64,000 nucleotides of DNA from Solimonas sp047605265 (GCA_047605265.1 JASGFY010000009.1:7590-71589); one strand, 5' to 3'; numbered from the stretch's first letter, positions 46,781-56,349 are shown. Notes: generated by a model from the letters alone, not told the origin. Made by a program: numbers and translations.

Positions 46781-47395
46781 ATGAATCTGGCGTCTCCCTA
46801 TCTGCAGGGCCTCGTCCTCAGCGCCGGCCTGATCATCGCGATCGGTGCGCAGAACGCCTTCGTGCTGCGCCAGGGCCTGCGCCGCGAGCACGTCTTCGTC
46901 GTCGCGACGATCTGCTTCGTCTCCGACGCGCTGCTGATCGCGCTCGGCTGCGCCGGCTTCGGCACGCTGGTGCAGGCGCATCCGGCGCTGATCGCCGCGG
47001 TGCGCTGGATCGGCGCCGCGTTCCTGATCGTCTACGGCGCGCGCAGCGCCTGGGCGGCGCTGCGCGCGTCGTCGCTGGAAGCCGCCGGCCCTGTCGCGGC
47101 GATGAGCCGGCGCAAGGCGATCGCCAGCGTGCTCGCGCTGACCTGGCTCAATCCGCACGTCTATCTCGACACCGTGCTGCTGGTCGGCGGTCTCGCCGGC
47201 CGTTATCCGGCGACACCGCGCGTTGCCTTCGCGCTCGGTGCGACCACGGTGTCGGCGCTGTGGTTCTACGGCCTCGCCTGCGGCGCCGGCCGGCTCGCGC
47301 CGTTGTTTCGCAGGCCGCTGACTTGGCGCGTGCTCGATCTGGGCATCGCCGTGACGATGTGGTCAATCGCCGTGGGCCTGCTGGGCGGCGGCTGA
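46781..47395 (+). CDS. LysE/ArgO-family amino acid exporter
   Basis: A 204-residue membrane protein with six helices. YLQGLVLSAGLIIAIGAQNA is the family start (LysE motif GAQNAFVLRQG), FVSDALLIALGCAGFGTLVQ the second helix, and ALTWLNPHVYLDTVLLVGGL the conserved NPH/YLDT motif. It should export basic amino acids such as lysine or arginine. It follows typA by 47 bases, with a hairpin over its ribosome-binding site, and is convergent with the dctA-like gene. Confidence 0.9.
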   Translation: MNLASPYLQGLVLSAGLIIAIGAQNAFVLRQGLRREHVFVVATICFVSDALLIALGCAGFGTLVQAHPALIAAVRWIGAAFLIVYGARSAWAALRASSLEAAGPVAAMSRRKAIASVLALTWLNPHVYLDTVLLVGGLAGRYPATPRVAFALGATTVSALWFYGLACGAGRLAPLFRRPLTWRVLDLGIAVTMWSIAVGLLGGG

Positions 47396-47406
47396 ACTGC
47401 GCGCGT

Positions 47407-48705
47407 CTAGCGCAGCTGCTCCGCTTCGTACACCGCCCCGCGCCCCGCGTCGTACTGCCCTTCCCACTTCGCGATCACCAGCGCCGCCAGCGAGTTGCCG
47501 ACCACGTTCAGCGCGGTGCGCGCCATGTCGAGGATGCGGTCGATGCCGGCGATGAAGGCCAGGCCCTCGAGCGGGATGCCGACGCTGCCGAGCGTTGCCA
47601 GCAACACGACGAACGACACGCCGGGCACGCCGGCGATGCCTTTCGAGGTCACCATCAGCGTCAGCACGAGCACGACCTGCTGCATCAGCGTCAGCTCGAT
47701 GCCGTACAGCTGCGCGAGGAACAGCGCGGCGATGCTCTGGTACAGCGTCGAGCCGTCGAGGTTGAACGAGTAGCCGGTCGGGATCACGAAGCTGGCGATC
47801 GGCTGCGGCGCGCCGTAGGCGGTCATCTTTTCCATGATGCGCGGCAGCACCGTCTCCGAGCTCGCGGTCGAATAGGCGAGGATCAGTTCGTCCTTGAGCA
47901 TGCGGATCAGGCGGACGATGCTGAAGCCGAACAGGCGTGCGACGGCGCCGAGCACGACCAGCGCGAAAAAGAAGATCGCCGCGTAGACCAGCGCGACCAG
48001 CTTGGCGAGCGGCAGCAGCGAGGCGAAGCCGAAGGTCGCGACCGTCACCGCGATCAGCGCGAACACGCCGACTGGCGCGTAGCGCATGACCATGTGCGTG
48101 ACCTTGAACATGGTTTCGGAAATGCTGCGGAAGGTCTGCACGAGCGGATCGCGGTGCGCCGCCGGCAGCGTCGACAGCGCCAGGCCGAAGATCACCGAGA
48201 AGAAGATGATCGGCAGCATCTCGCCTTTGACGAGGGCCTCGAAGACGTTCGCCGGAATGAGGCTGAGGATCGTCGCCACCAGGCTGTGCGGGCCGTGCTG
48301 GACGGCTTCGGTGGTGCGCTGGTACTGCGAGATGTCGGTCGCCGTCAGCTGCCGCATGTCGATGCCGGCGCCGGGCTGGAAGGCATCGGCGAAGAACAGA
48401 CCGACGACGATCGCGACGGTGGTGATGATCTCGAAGTAGACGATGGTCTTGAAGCCGATGCGCCCCAGTTTCTTCGCGTCGCCGACGCCGGCGATGCCGA
48501 CGATCAGCGAGGAGATGACGATCGGCACGACGATCATCTTGATCAGGCGGATGAAGATCTGCCCGGCCGGCGTCAGGAAGTTGACGATCAGCCAGCCGCG
48601 CGCGCCGCTTTCCGCGCCCATCGTGTGCAGCGCGCTGCCGGCGGCGATGCCGAGCACGAGCGCGATGAGGATTTGCCAGGCGAGGCTGAGGCGGGGCAGG
48701 CGCAT
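47407..48705 (-). CDS. Dicarboxylate/amino acid:cation symporter (DctA/GltP family)
   Basis: A 432-residue secondary transporter. RLIKMIVVPIVISSLIVGIA, AYSTASSETVLPRIMEKM (the Ser-rich HP1 loop), SFVIPTGYSFNLDGSTLYQS (NLDG-type motif in TM7) and GIAGVPGVSFVVLLATLGSV (HP2) are the defining elements. It cotransports C4-dicarboxylates or glutamate/aspartate with H+ or Na+. I used the ATG at 48705 because upstream codons are not hydrophobic or conserved. An AGGAT lies upstream. DctA and GltP cannot be separated by eye here. Confidence 0.9.
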   Translation of the reverse strand: MRLPRLSLAWQILIALVLGIAAGSALHTMGAESGARGWLIVNFLTPAGQIFIRLIKMIVVPIVISSLIVGIAGVGDAKKLGRIGFKTIVYFEIITTVAIVVGLFFADAFQPGAGIDMRQLTATDISQYQRTTEAVQHGPHSLVATILSLIPANVFEALVKGEMLPIIFFSVIFGLALSTLPAAHRDPLVQTFRSISETMFKVTHMVMRYAPVGVFALIAVTVATFGFASLLPLAKLVALVYAAIFFFALVVLGAVARLFGFSIVRLIRMLKDELILAYSTASSETVLPRIMEKMTAYGAPQPIASFVIPTGYSFNLDGSTLYQSIAALFLAQLYGIELTLMQQVVLVLTLMVTSKGIAGVPGVSFVVLLATLGSVGIPLEGLAFIAGIDRILDMARTALNVVGNSLAALVIAKWEGQYDAGRGAVYEAEQLR

Positions 48706-48802
48706 GAGTGACGGATCCTGAGGATGCGAAGGGGCGAGGGTCGGTCCCACCATAAAAAGCCCGCGGGCCCGGACGCAAATCCGGGTCGGCGGCGGATGAG
48801 GT

Positions 48803-48823
48803 CGGCCCGCAAGATGCGGGCCG
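48803..48823 (-). terminator. Hairpin downstream of the S9 peptidase gene
   Basis: CGGCCCGCA-AGA-TGCGGGCCG is a perfect 9-bp stem with a 3-base loop, 79 bases past the peptidase stop. Further on, the minus strand carries GCCCGCGGGC followed by T5 (48755-48768), a weaker stem with a T-tract. One of them probably ends the transcript. Confidence 0.5.
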
Positions 48824-48901
48824 GGTTTGGAACCGGGCAGGCGCGGAAAGCCGCGCAGTGGCGGAGCGCGCGGAAGCCGTCCCCGCAACGGATGACGGGC
48901 T

Positions 48902-51391
48902 CTAGTGTGTTGCGCCGTCCTGGCCGTCGGCCGGTGCGTTCTTCACGTACAGATCGAGCCAGCGGTTCATCTCCCACAGCGTGTGCAGCACCGATTCGCG
49001 CGCGCGGTAGCCGTGCGCCTCCTCGGGCAGCTGCACGTAGCGCGCGGTCGCGCCGTTGCCCTTGAGGGCGGCGTAGAAGCGCTCGCTCTGGATCGGAAAG
49101 GTGCCCGAGTTGTCGTCGGCCATGCCGTGGATCAGCAGGATCGGGTGCTTGAGCCGGTCGGCGAACGTGAACGGGCTCATCTGCGCGTACGTGTCGGTCG
49201 CTTCCCAGTACGTGCGCTGCTCGGCCTGGAAGCCGAACGGCGTCAGCGTGCGGTTGTACGCGCCGGAGCGGGCGATGCCGGCGCGGAACAGGTCGCTGTG
49301 CGCGAGTAGGTTCGCCGTCATGAACGCGCCGTAGCTGTGCCCGCCGATGGCGATGCGCCGGCGGTCGGCGACGCCGAGCGCGACGACGGCGTCGACCGCC
49401 GCCTGCGCGTCGGCGACCAGCTGCTCGATGTACGTGTCGTTCGGCTCCGCGCCGTTCGCGCCGATGATCGGCATGCTCGGATTGTCGAAGACCGCGTAGC
49501 CCTGCGTCAGCAGGAACAGTGGGCTGGCGCCGGCCGGCCGCGTGAAGCGGTTGCCGCGATCGACGATCTGTCCGGCGACGGTCGCGTCGGTGAACTCGGC
49601 GGGATAGGCCCACATCAGCATCGGCAGCGGACCGTCGCGCCGGACGTCGTAGTCGGCCGGCAGGTACAGCGTGCCGGACAGCTTGACGCCGTCGGCACGC
49701 CGGTAGGCGATTAGCTGCTTCGTCACGCCGGCGAACTGCGGCGCCGGATCGGCGAACGCGGTTAGCGGCCGCAATGCCTGATCGGCGGGCGCGTCGAGCG
49801 AGTGCAGGTAGTAATTCGGCACGTCGCTGCCGCTCTCGCGGCGCGTGATCAGCGTGCGGCCGTCGCCGCCGGCGAGCGCGACGACGCTTTCGTAGTACGG
49901 CGCCTGCGCCTGCCACAGGCGCGTGCTCCTGCCGCTGGCGAGGTCGAGCGCGGCGAGGAACGGGAATTCGCCGTCGCGCGTGGCGCCGTCGCCGCGCAGC
50001 AGCACGCCGCGGCCGTCGGCGGTGAACTGCAGGACGGCGTGGCCGGCGGCATTGCTCTCCATGAGCGGATCGCCGGGATCGTTGTAGCGGTCCTGGTAGT
50101 TGCGCTGTCCGATCACGCGCGCCCGGCCGGGCCGGCGCGGCGACACGACGAGGCGCGTCTCGTGCCGCGTGTTCCACCAGCGCGTTGTCACCAGCGCCGC
50201 ATCGTCGCGGCCCCAGGCGATGTCGCGGTAGCGTTCGGGCAGATCGGCCAGCTTGCGCGGCGCCGCCTCGAACGGGGCGGCGAGCAGATAGAGACGATCA
50301 TGCGTCGCGACCTTGCTGCGCGGATCGCCGCCGTCCTGGGCTTCGGCCCACAGCAGCGTCGCCGGTGCGTCGCTGCGCCATTCGATGGCGCGCGGGCCGG
50401 TGACGACGGCGTCGAACGGCGGCGGTAGGTCTTCGGCCAGCGGGCGATCGACGATCGTGCGCACGACGCGTCCCTGCCGGTCGCTGACGAGGAACTCGGT
50501 TGGAAAGCGCGACGACGGCACGAGATAGCTGTACGGCCGGTGCTGGCGCGCGAGCAGCAGGTAACGGCCGTCGGGCGACACGTCGACGTCGGCGATGACG
50601 GCCGGACTGCCGATGTCGCGCGTCGTGCCGTCGAGGCCGATCTGTTGCAGTTGGCTGGTGAAGTAGTAGTCGAACAGGGCTTCGTCGTGCGGGTCCTTGA
50701 GCAGGTCTTCGTACGTGCGGGCGGGCGCGGCCTTGCCGCCGCTCTGCTGGATGATCGGGCCGCCCGGCGCCGCGGCCCCGGCCGGCGGCGCCCCGCGCGC
50801 GGCGACGACGCTGCAGACGATCAGCCCGGCGCTGTCGGGCAGCCAGCGGTAGGCGCGGCCGAACGCGGCGTTGAGATGGCCGGCGCCGACGCGGTGCGCG
50901 TCGCCGCTGTCAGTGGCGACCAGCCACAGTTCGAGGCCGGCCGGCGTATCGAGCGCCAGCGCGAGCCAGTGGCCGTCGGGCGACCACGAGGGATCGATGA
51001 AGCGCGCGCTGTCCGGCAGCCGGACGCGGCGCTGCGATCCGTCGCCGATGTCCTCCAGCGTCACGCTGTTGAGCCAGGCGCTGCGCGCTTCGCCGGGGCC
51101 GTTGTTGCGCGGATTGATGCGGTAGCCCGCCAGACGCAGCACCGGTTCGGCGAGCGCCGCGATCGTCGGCAGGTTTTCGCGGCCGAGGATCGCCAGCCGT
51201 CGGTGCTGACGGTCGACGCTGACGGCCGGTGTCGGCGCGGCATCGAGGATCTCCGGAATCGGGGCGGGCGGCAGCCGGTAGCCGGACGGCTCGCCGGCGC
51301 GAACGGCGACGGCGCCGCAGGCCAGCAGGCCGCCCAGGATCAGAGGGCGCAAGCGGCGGAGCATGAAAGGATGGCGCATGGGGCGGGTCAT
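48902..51391 (-). CDS. Exported S9-family peptidase (prolyl oligopeptidase type)
   Basis: An 829-residue protein with signal peptide (LRPLILGGLLACGAVAVRA), a propeller domain through residue about 540 (SWSPDGHWLALALD, then VDVSPDGRYLLLARQHRPYS), and an alpha/beta hydrolase domain. The catalytic Ser is in AIGGHSYGAFMTANLLAHSD (about 682), the Asp in HGMADDNSGTFP (about 760) and His in EEAHGYRARE (about 792). GGHSYGAF and the length fit the S9D glutamyl-endopeptidase branch. It degrades peptides in the periplasm. No strong ribosome-binding site precedes the annotated ATG; Met codons at residues 5 and 10 are alternatives. Confidence 0.87.
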   Translation of the reverse strand: MTRPMRHPFMLRRLRPLILGGLLACGAVAVRAGEPSGYRLPPAPIPEILDAAPTPAVSVDRQHRRLAILGRENLPTIAALAEPVLRLAGYRINPRNNGPGEARSAWLNSVTLEDIGDGSQRRVRLPDSARFIDPSWSPDGHWLALALDTPAGLELWLVATDSGDAHRVGAGHLNAAFGRAYRWLPDSAGLIVCSVVAARGAPPAGAAAPGGPIIQQSGGKAAPARTYEDLLKDPHDEALFDYYFTSQLQQIGLDGTTRDIGSPAVIADVDVSPDGRYLLLARQHRPYSYLVPSSRFPTEFLVSDRQGRVVRTIVDRPLAEDLPPPFDAVVTGPRAIEWRSDAPATLLWAEAQDGGDPRSKVATHDRLYLLAAPFEAAPRKLADLPERYRDIAWGRDDAALVTTRWWNTRHETRLVVSPRRPGRARVIGQRNYQDRYNDPGDPLMESNAAGHAVLQFTADGRGVLLRGDGATRDGEFPFLAALDLASGRSTRLWQAQAPYYESVVALAGGDGRTLITRRESGSDVPNYYLHSLDAPADQALRPLTAFADPAPQFAGVTKQLIAYRRADGVKLSGTLYLPADYDVRRDGPLPMLMWAYPAEFTDATVAGQIVDRGNRFTRPAGASPLFLLTQGYAVFDNPSMPIIGANGAEPNDTYIEQLVADAQAAVDAVVALGVADRRRIAIGGHSYGAFMTANLLAHSDLFRAGIARSGAYNRTLTPFGFQAEQRTYWEATDTYAQMSPFTFADRLKHPILLIHGMADDNSGTFPIQSERFYAALKGNGATARYVQLPEEAHGYRARESVLHTLWEMNRWLDLYVKNAPADGQDGATH

Positions 51392-51446
51392 GAAGGTTGA
51401 TAGAAGCGGAAGGTAGTGTCGTCTGCCGCTCAGGGGCGTGACAACG

Positions 51447-51475
51447 AAAAAGCCCGCACCGGTTCCGGTGCGGGC
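51447..51475 (-). terminator. Rho-independent terminator of the SBBP-repeat gene
   Basis: On the minus strand GCCCGCACCGG-AA-CCGGTGCGGGC is a perfect 11-bp stem followed by T5. It lies 20 bases past the stop of the SBBP-repeat gene. Confidence 0.85.
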
Positions 51476-51494
51476 CTGTGGCCGACCGCGCTGT

Positions 51495-54404
51495 TCAAGC
51501 CGCGCGCCGGCGCCGCAACAGCGCTGCGCTTCCGAGCATCAGCAGCAGGCCGCCGCCGAGCGCGCCGCCGCCGCTCTTCGAGCTGTTGGTCGACGAGCCG
51601 GTGCCGGTCAGCGTCAACGACACGGTGTCCGGGCTGGAACTGCTGTCGCTGACGATCGTGACCGTGCCGGAAAAAGTGCCGGCCGACGTCGCCGTGGCGC
51701 TGACGGTGATCGTGCAGCTGCTGCCGGCGGCGAGGCTGGTCACGCAATCGCTGCTCTGCGCGAAGATGCCGTCGACGGTGACGCTGGAAATCGTCACCGT
51801 GTCGTCGCCGACGTTGGTCACGGTCATGGCCTGCTCTACGCTGTCGCCGACCGCGACGCTGCCGAAGGCGATCGCGGTGGTCGACAGCTCCAGCGGTGTG
51901 CCGGTGGCGCTCAGGTCAATGGACACCGTGGTGTCGTCGCCGGTCGTGACCGACAGCGTGCCCGAGCTGCTGCCGGCCGCCGACGGCGTGGCGGTGACGG
52001 TGAGCGTGCAGCTGTCATCGGTGCTCGAGTCGTCGGTGGCGGCCAGCGTCGTGCCGGTGCACGCGTCGCTGGCGACCGCGAAGTCGCTGCTGCTCGTGGC
52101 GGCCGATGCGATCGTGACCGCGTCGTCGCTGGTGTTGGTGACCGTGACGGTGGTGGCGTCGCTCGTGACGCCGATCACGACGTTGCCGAAATCGATCGTG
52201 TTGGGCGAGAGGCTGATCGGATTGAACGCAAGCTTGTACAGATAGTTCGCGTAATAGGTGGCGGCCGTGCTGTTGCTGGTCTGGTAGGCGCCCGACGTCG
52301 TCGGAAAGTCGGTCGACAGGGTCTGGCCCGTGCCGTATACCGCGTTGCCCGCGAAGCCCATCCCATATCCGCGATCGGTACTGCCGCCGCCGAGGAAGGT
52401 CGAATACTTCAGCGTACTGCCGTCCTTGCTCAGCTTGAACACGACGGTGTCGTAGCCGCCGTTGCCCGAAGTCTGATAGGCGTCCGACGTCGTCGGGAAC
52501 AGGGTGGAGCCGGCGTACGAATAGCCGAAACCGTAGGCGTAGCCGTAGTCGTCGACGGCCAGGCCGTAGAGATATTCGTAGCTGGAACCGCCGATATAGG
52601 TCGAGTAGACCAGTCCGGAAAGGTCGGTCTTCAGCTTGCTGACATACATGTCCGTGTACGCGGTGCTCGACGAAGCGTTGCTGCGCGTGGTCTGGTAGGC
52701 GCTGCTGGTCACCGGAAAATCCGTGCTGGCCGTGTAGCCGGCGACATAGACGTATCCCGAGTCATCGACGGCGAGGCCGCCATAGTTGTCCTCCTCGGCC
52801 GAGCCGCCGATGTAGGTGGCGTAGGTCACGCTGCTGGCATCGGCGCTGAGCTTGGCGACGAAGCTATCGTAATCGCCGGCGAGGCTGGTCTGCAGCGCCG
52901 AAGCCGTCACCGGGAAATCGCTGGAACTGGTGATGCCGGCGACATAGACGGCGCCGGCGCTGTCGACCTTCAGCGAGTTGTCGTAGATGTACTCGTACTC
53001 GCTGCCGCCTAGCAGCGTCGAGAACACGAGGCTGGAACCGCTGGCGTCGAGCCGCAGGACGACGGCGTCGCCGCTGCCGCTCAGCGCCGTCTGGTAGGCT
53101 CCGCTGGTCGTCGGGAAATCGCTGGAGCCGGTGTAGCCGCCGAGGTAGACCGAGCCGTCGTCGGCCAGCGCGAGCGAGCGCAGATAGTCCGAGCCCGAGC
53201 CGCCGATGTAGGTCGAGTAGGTCAGGCTCGAGCCGTCGGCGCTGAGCTTGGCCGCGAAACCGTCGTAGGAGCCGCCGCCGCTCGTCGTCTGGTAGCTGCC
53301 CGAGGTGACCGGAAAGTCCGACGATGCCGTATAGCCGATGATGTAGGCGGCGCCTTCGTCGTCGACCGCGATCGCGCGGCCATAGTCGGCTCCGGAGCCG
53401 CCGATGTAGGTCGAGTACTCGAGGCTGGAACCGTCGTCGCTGACCTTGGTGACGAAAACATCGTAGCCGCTGTCGAGCGCCGTCTGGTAGGCGCCGCTGG
53501 TCGTCGGGTAGTCGGTGGAGGTCGTGTAGCCGATGACGTAGGCAGCGCCGTCCCCGTCGACCGCGATGCCGCGACCGTAGTCGGCGCCGGTGCCGGAGCC
53601 GCCGAGATACGTCGAATAGTCCAGCGTCGGATCGATCACCAGCGGCTGGCTGCGATCGTAGTCGCCGAGCGCGAACGCCACTTCCTGTCCGGCGCCGATC
53701 TTGAACGCCCCCTCGACCGGCTGGCGCTGCCCGTCGCGCTCCTGATAGACCACCGGCTTGTGCTGCACGAGTTCTCCGCCGGCGGCGGCGATGTGCAGAT
53801 TGCCGTCGGCATCGACGCTGAGCCGGTCGGCGCCGGCGAACCGCAGGCGGATGGCGTCCGGCGACTTGCCCGGCGCGACGACGAAGTCGTATTCGAGCTG
53901 GCTCTGGTTGCCGTGATAGACGAGATCGACGCCGTCGTAGACGTTGGCGTAGCGCACACGCCCGACGTGCTCGACGTTGCGCTTCCACTGCGCCTTGTCA
54001 GTGCCGTGCAGATAGTTGCTGTGGCCGGCCAGCGGCTGTTCGCCGCTGATCGCGCTGGCGGTCCGCGCGTCGACGAGCTGCATGCGCAGGCTCGTCGCGG
54101 CCGGTGCCCGATCGGGCGAGCCGGACGGCCGCAGCAGGTCGATAATCGCTTCCTGGCCGGTCAGGAACAGGCCGTAGCCGGCGCCGCGCGCGAGGAAGCG
54201 CACGTCGGCGTCCGCCTGGCCGTCGTTGCGCTCGAAGTAGAGGGGAATCTGCCCATAGCGCGCCAGCTGCGGCTGGCCCGCCGCGCGTGGAGCAGGGATG
54301 CCGCGCGGGCTTGCCGCGTGTGTGGCCTGCGCCAGATAGACGCCCGCCGCTGCCAGCGGAATCGCGAGTGCCATGCCTGTGAACACGGCGGTGCTGCGTT
54401 TCAT
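51495..54404 (-). CDS. Large secreted SBBP-repeat protein with GlyGly-CTERM-like tail
   Basis: A 969-residue protein. After the signal peptide (AVFTGMALAIPLAAAGVYLA), residues about 45-225 form a DUF7948-type domain (YFERNDGQADADVRFLARGA; YHGNQSQLEYDFVVAPGKSP). Then come about nine SBBP beta-propeller repeats of about 50 residues (DYSTYLGGSG...DYGRGIAVDGDGAAYVIGYT). Two Ig-like choice-of-anchor domains follow (IDFGNVVIGVTSDATTVTVT; IAFGSVAVGDSVEQAMTVTN). The C-terminus GGGALGGGLLLMLGSAALLR plus RRR is a Gly-rich motif, a helix and Arg, like GlyGly-CTERM rhombosortase substrates. Surface anchoring is likely; the ligand is unknown. The Met at 54404 has GGGAG 8 bases upstream. Confidence 0.82.
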   Translation of the reverse strand: MKRSTAVFTGMALAIPLAAAGVYLAQATHAASPRGIPAPRAAGQPQLARYGQIPLYFERNDGQADADVRFLARGAGYGLFLTGQEAIIDLLRPSGSPDRAPAATSLRMQLVDARTASAISGEQPLAGHSNYLHGTDKAQWKRNVEHVGRVRYANVYDGVDLVYHGNQSQLEYDFVVAPGKSPDAIRLRFAGADRLSVDADGNLHIAAAGGELVQHKPVVYQERDGQRQPVEGAFKIGAGQEVAFALGDYDRSQPLVIDPTLDYSTYLGGSGTGADYGRGIAVDGDGAAYVIGYTTSTDYPTTSGAYQTALDSGYDVFVTKVSDDGSSLEYSTYIGGSGADYGRAIAVDDEGAAYIIGYTASSDFPVTSGSYQTTSGGGSYDGFAAKLSADGSSLTYSTYIGGSGSDYLRSLALADDGSVYLGGYTGSSDFPTTSGAYQTALSGSGDAVVLRLDASGSSLVFSTLLGGSEYEYIYDNSLKVDSAGAVYVAGITSSSDFPVTASALQTSLAGDYDSFVAKLSADASSVTYATYIGGSAEEDNYGGLAVDDSGYVYVAGYTASTDFPVTSSAYQTTRSNASSSTAYTDMYVSKLKTDLSGLVYSTYIGGSSYEYLYGLAVDDYGYAYGFGYSYAGSTLFPTTSDAYQTSGNGGYDTVVFKLSKDGSTLKYSTFLGGGSTDRGYGMGFAGNAVYGTGQTLSTDFPTTSGAYQTSNSTAATYYANYLYKLAFNPISLSPNTIDFGNVVIGVTSDATTVTVTNTSDDAVTIASAATSSSDFAVASDACTGTTLAATDDSSTDDSCTLTVTATPSAAGSSSGTLSVTTGDDTTVSIDLSATGTPLELSTTAIAFGSVAVGDSVEQAMTVTNVGDDTVTISSVTVDGIFAQSSDCVTSLAAGSSCTITVSATATSAGTFSGTVTIVSDSSSSPDTVSLTLTGTGSSTNSSKSGGGALGGGLLLMLGSAALLRRRRAA

Positions 54405-54552
54405 GCCCATCACTCCCATTTATGTGCGGCGGCGCCGGTGCGGCGTCCCGGTTCATCTGCGTGCGGCGGCCGCACTTCTGCCGTACAGCCGTCCGTTCCG
54501 CTTCTAGATGCGCGACGGCGAAAGTTCCGCCATTGGTTGCCGCGCGGTGCCT

Positions 54553-54602
54553 CGGACTGGATTTCGGCCACGGCCGGCGGACTGGATTTCGGCCACGGCC
54601 GG
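54553..54602. repeat. Perfect 25-bp tandem duplication upstream of the ECF sigma gene
   Basis: CGGACTGGATTTCGGCCACG plus GCCGG occurs twice head to tail at 54553-54577 and 54578-54602, identical in all 25 bases. It lies between the SBBP-repeat gene and the ECF sigma gene, 104 bases before the latter. Tandem copies could be duplicated control elements or a recent slippage. Each unit contains the palindrome CGGCC...GGCCG. Confidence 0.75.
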
Positions 54603-54705
54603 CCATTAAAGTCGCTGCCCGACGGGACCCCCACGCCGCACGCGCGCACAAGGATCGGCACGGCTATTGCTAAGGTCCGGAGGTTCGACCGGAGGAGTTC
54701 GCTCG

Positions 54706-55296
54706 ATGTTGCAGGTCTCGAATGCGCGCGCAACGTGGCTCGCGCAGCAGGTGTTGCCGCACGAGGCGGCGCTGCGCGGCTGGCTGCGGAGCCGGACCGC
54801 GCTGGTGATGGAAGTCGACGACGTGGTGCAGGAAACCTATGCGGTGCTTGCCGGCCTCGAAGACGTCAGCGGCATCCTGAATCCGCGGGCGTACATGTTC
54901 ACGGTCGCCAACAACATCATCCTGCAGAATCTGCGCCGCTCGCGCATCGTGCCGATCGAAAGCCTGTCCGAAGCCGAGCAGTGCAGCCTGCAGGATCACG
55001 GCCCGACGCCGGAACAGCGCGTGTCGAGCCAGCAGGAGCTGCGGCGCATCGGACGCCTGCTCGCGCAGCTGCCGCCGAAGTGCCGCGAGGTGTTCATGCT
55101 GCGCCGGATCGACGGACTGTCGCAGCGCGAAATTGCGACGAAGGTGGGGATTTCGGAGAATACCGTCGAGAAGCACGTGGCCAAGGGGCTGCGCCTGCTG
55201 ATGGGAGCCATGGCCGCGGGGGCGGCCGACGAAGCGGTGACAGAAGGGATCGAGTCGCGTGGGTATGCTTGGAAGAAACGGAATTCCGTCGATTGA
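54706..55296 (+). CDS. ECF-family RNA polymerase sigma factor (FecI-like)
   Basis: A 196-residue extracytoplasmic-function sigma factor. Region 2 is LRSRTALVMEVDDVVQETYA and then GILNPRAYMFTVANNIILQN; region 4 is LPPKCREVFMLRRIDGLSQR and EIATKVGISENTVEKHVAKG. A FecR gene overlaps its 3' end, so it belongs to the FecI-type group kept inactive by an anti-sigma factor. GGAGGAG precedes the ATG at 54706 by 8 bases. It most likely transcribes the TonB receptor gene below. Confidence 0.9.
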   Translation: MLQVSNARATWLAQQVLPHEAALRGWLRSRTALVMEVDDVVQETYAVLAGLEDVSGILNPRAYMFTVANNIILQNLRRSRIVPIESLSEAEQCSLQDHGPTPEQRVSSQQELRRIGRLLAQLPPKCREVFMLRRIDGLSQREIATKVGISENTVEKHVAKGLRLLMGAMAAGAADEAVTEGIESRGYAWKKRNSVD

Positions 55297-56251
55297 CGAA
55301 CAGGCCGCCGACTGGGTCGCGCAGCTTGACCGCAGTGGGCTGGATGCCGGTCAGAACGCCGAGCTCGAGCGCTGGCTGGCGGCCGATACGCGGCACTTTG
55401 GCGCGTTCGCGCGCGCGCGCGCCGTTTTCGCGAGCCTCGATCGCGCGCCGGCGCTCGGGCCGGATTTCGATCCCGGACAGTACGCGCCGGTCGCCGAGGC
55501 CGCGCCGGCGACAGCCGTCGATCATGGCCGGCGCCGCCTGCTGGTCGGCGGGGCGATGGCCGCCGGCCTCGTGTTCGGGACCGGCCTCAGCGTGTCGGTC
55601 TGGCGCGACGGTCGCTACGCGACAGCGCTCGGCGAAGTGCGCCGCGTGCCGCTGGCCGACGGCTCCGTCATCACGCTGAATACGGCGACGCGCATCAAGG
55701 TCGCCTTCACGCAGACGCTGCGCCGCATCGAACTGCTGCAGGGCGAGGCACTGTTCGACATCAGCCGCCACGCCGGTCCGCCGCTGCAGGTCGTCATCGG
55801 CGCCGTCTCGCTGCTGGCGAGCGGCGCCAGGTTCAACGTGCGCCGCAACGGCCGCTCGGCGATGAACCTGATCGTCCGCGACGGCATCGTCAAGCTGCAC
55901 GGCGGCGAAGCCGTGCCGGACATGACCGTCGGCGCCAATGTCGAGGCGCAGGTCGGTGACGACGGCCGCGTGACGGCGCGCCGCGACATCGCCCCAGCGC
56001 AGGCCGAGCGCAAGCTCGCGTGGCGCGACGGCATGATCGCCTTCCAGGGCGAGACGCTCGCGCAGGCCGCCGCCGAGTTCGCGCGCTACAGCGATCGCCG
56101 CATCGTCATTCGCGACGCTTCCGTCGGCACGCGCACCGTCACCGGCTTGTTCTCGGCGACCAATCCGACGGGTTTCGCGCGCGCGATCGCCACCAGTTAT
56201 GCCCTGCGCCTGCAGGTTTCCGACGACATGCTGCTGCTGTCGGCCGCATAA
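55265..56251 (+). CDS. FecR-family anti-sigma/signal-transducing protein
   Basis: A 328-residue single-pass inner-membrane protein. The cytoplasmic N-terminus (QAADWVAQLDRSGLDAGQNA...) is the sigma-binding DUF4880-type domain, the helix at about residues 85-105 (LLVGGAMAAGLVFGTGLSVS) crosses the membrane, and the periplasmic FecR domain follows (GEVRRVPLADGSVITLNTAT, IELLQGEALFDISRH). A secretin/STN-like end is present (GLFSATNPTGFARAIATSYA). Its start overlaps the sigma gene by about 32 bases. A GTG 6 bases upstream is an alternative start. It relays the receptor signal to the sigma factor. Confidence 0.9.
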   Translation: MLGRNGIPSIDEQAADWVAQLDRSGLDAGQNAELERWLAADTRHFGAFARARAVFASLDRAPALGPDFDPGQYAPVAEAAPATAVDHGRRRLLVGGAMAAGLVFGTGLSVSVWRDGRYATALGEVRRVPLADGSVITLNTATRIKVAFTQTLRRIELLQGEALFDISRHAGPPLQVVIGAVSLLASGARFNVRRNGRSAMNLIVRDGIVKLHGGEAVPDMTVGANVEAQVGDDGRVTARRDIAPAQAERKLAWRDGMIAFQGETLAQAAAEFARYSDRRIVIRDASVGTRTVTGLFSATNPTGFARAIATSYALRLQVSDDMLLLSAA

Positions 56252-56349
56252 AGTCCTCGCGGGAGTGGCGGAACTCCCGAAGCCAAGCATCAAAGCTCCT
56301 GACCGGCGCCTGCGGGCCCGGACCCAGACGGGACTATAGGGAGCGCGTT

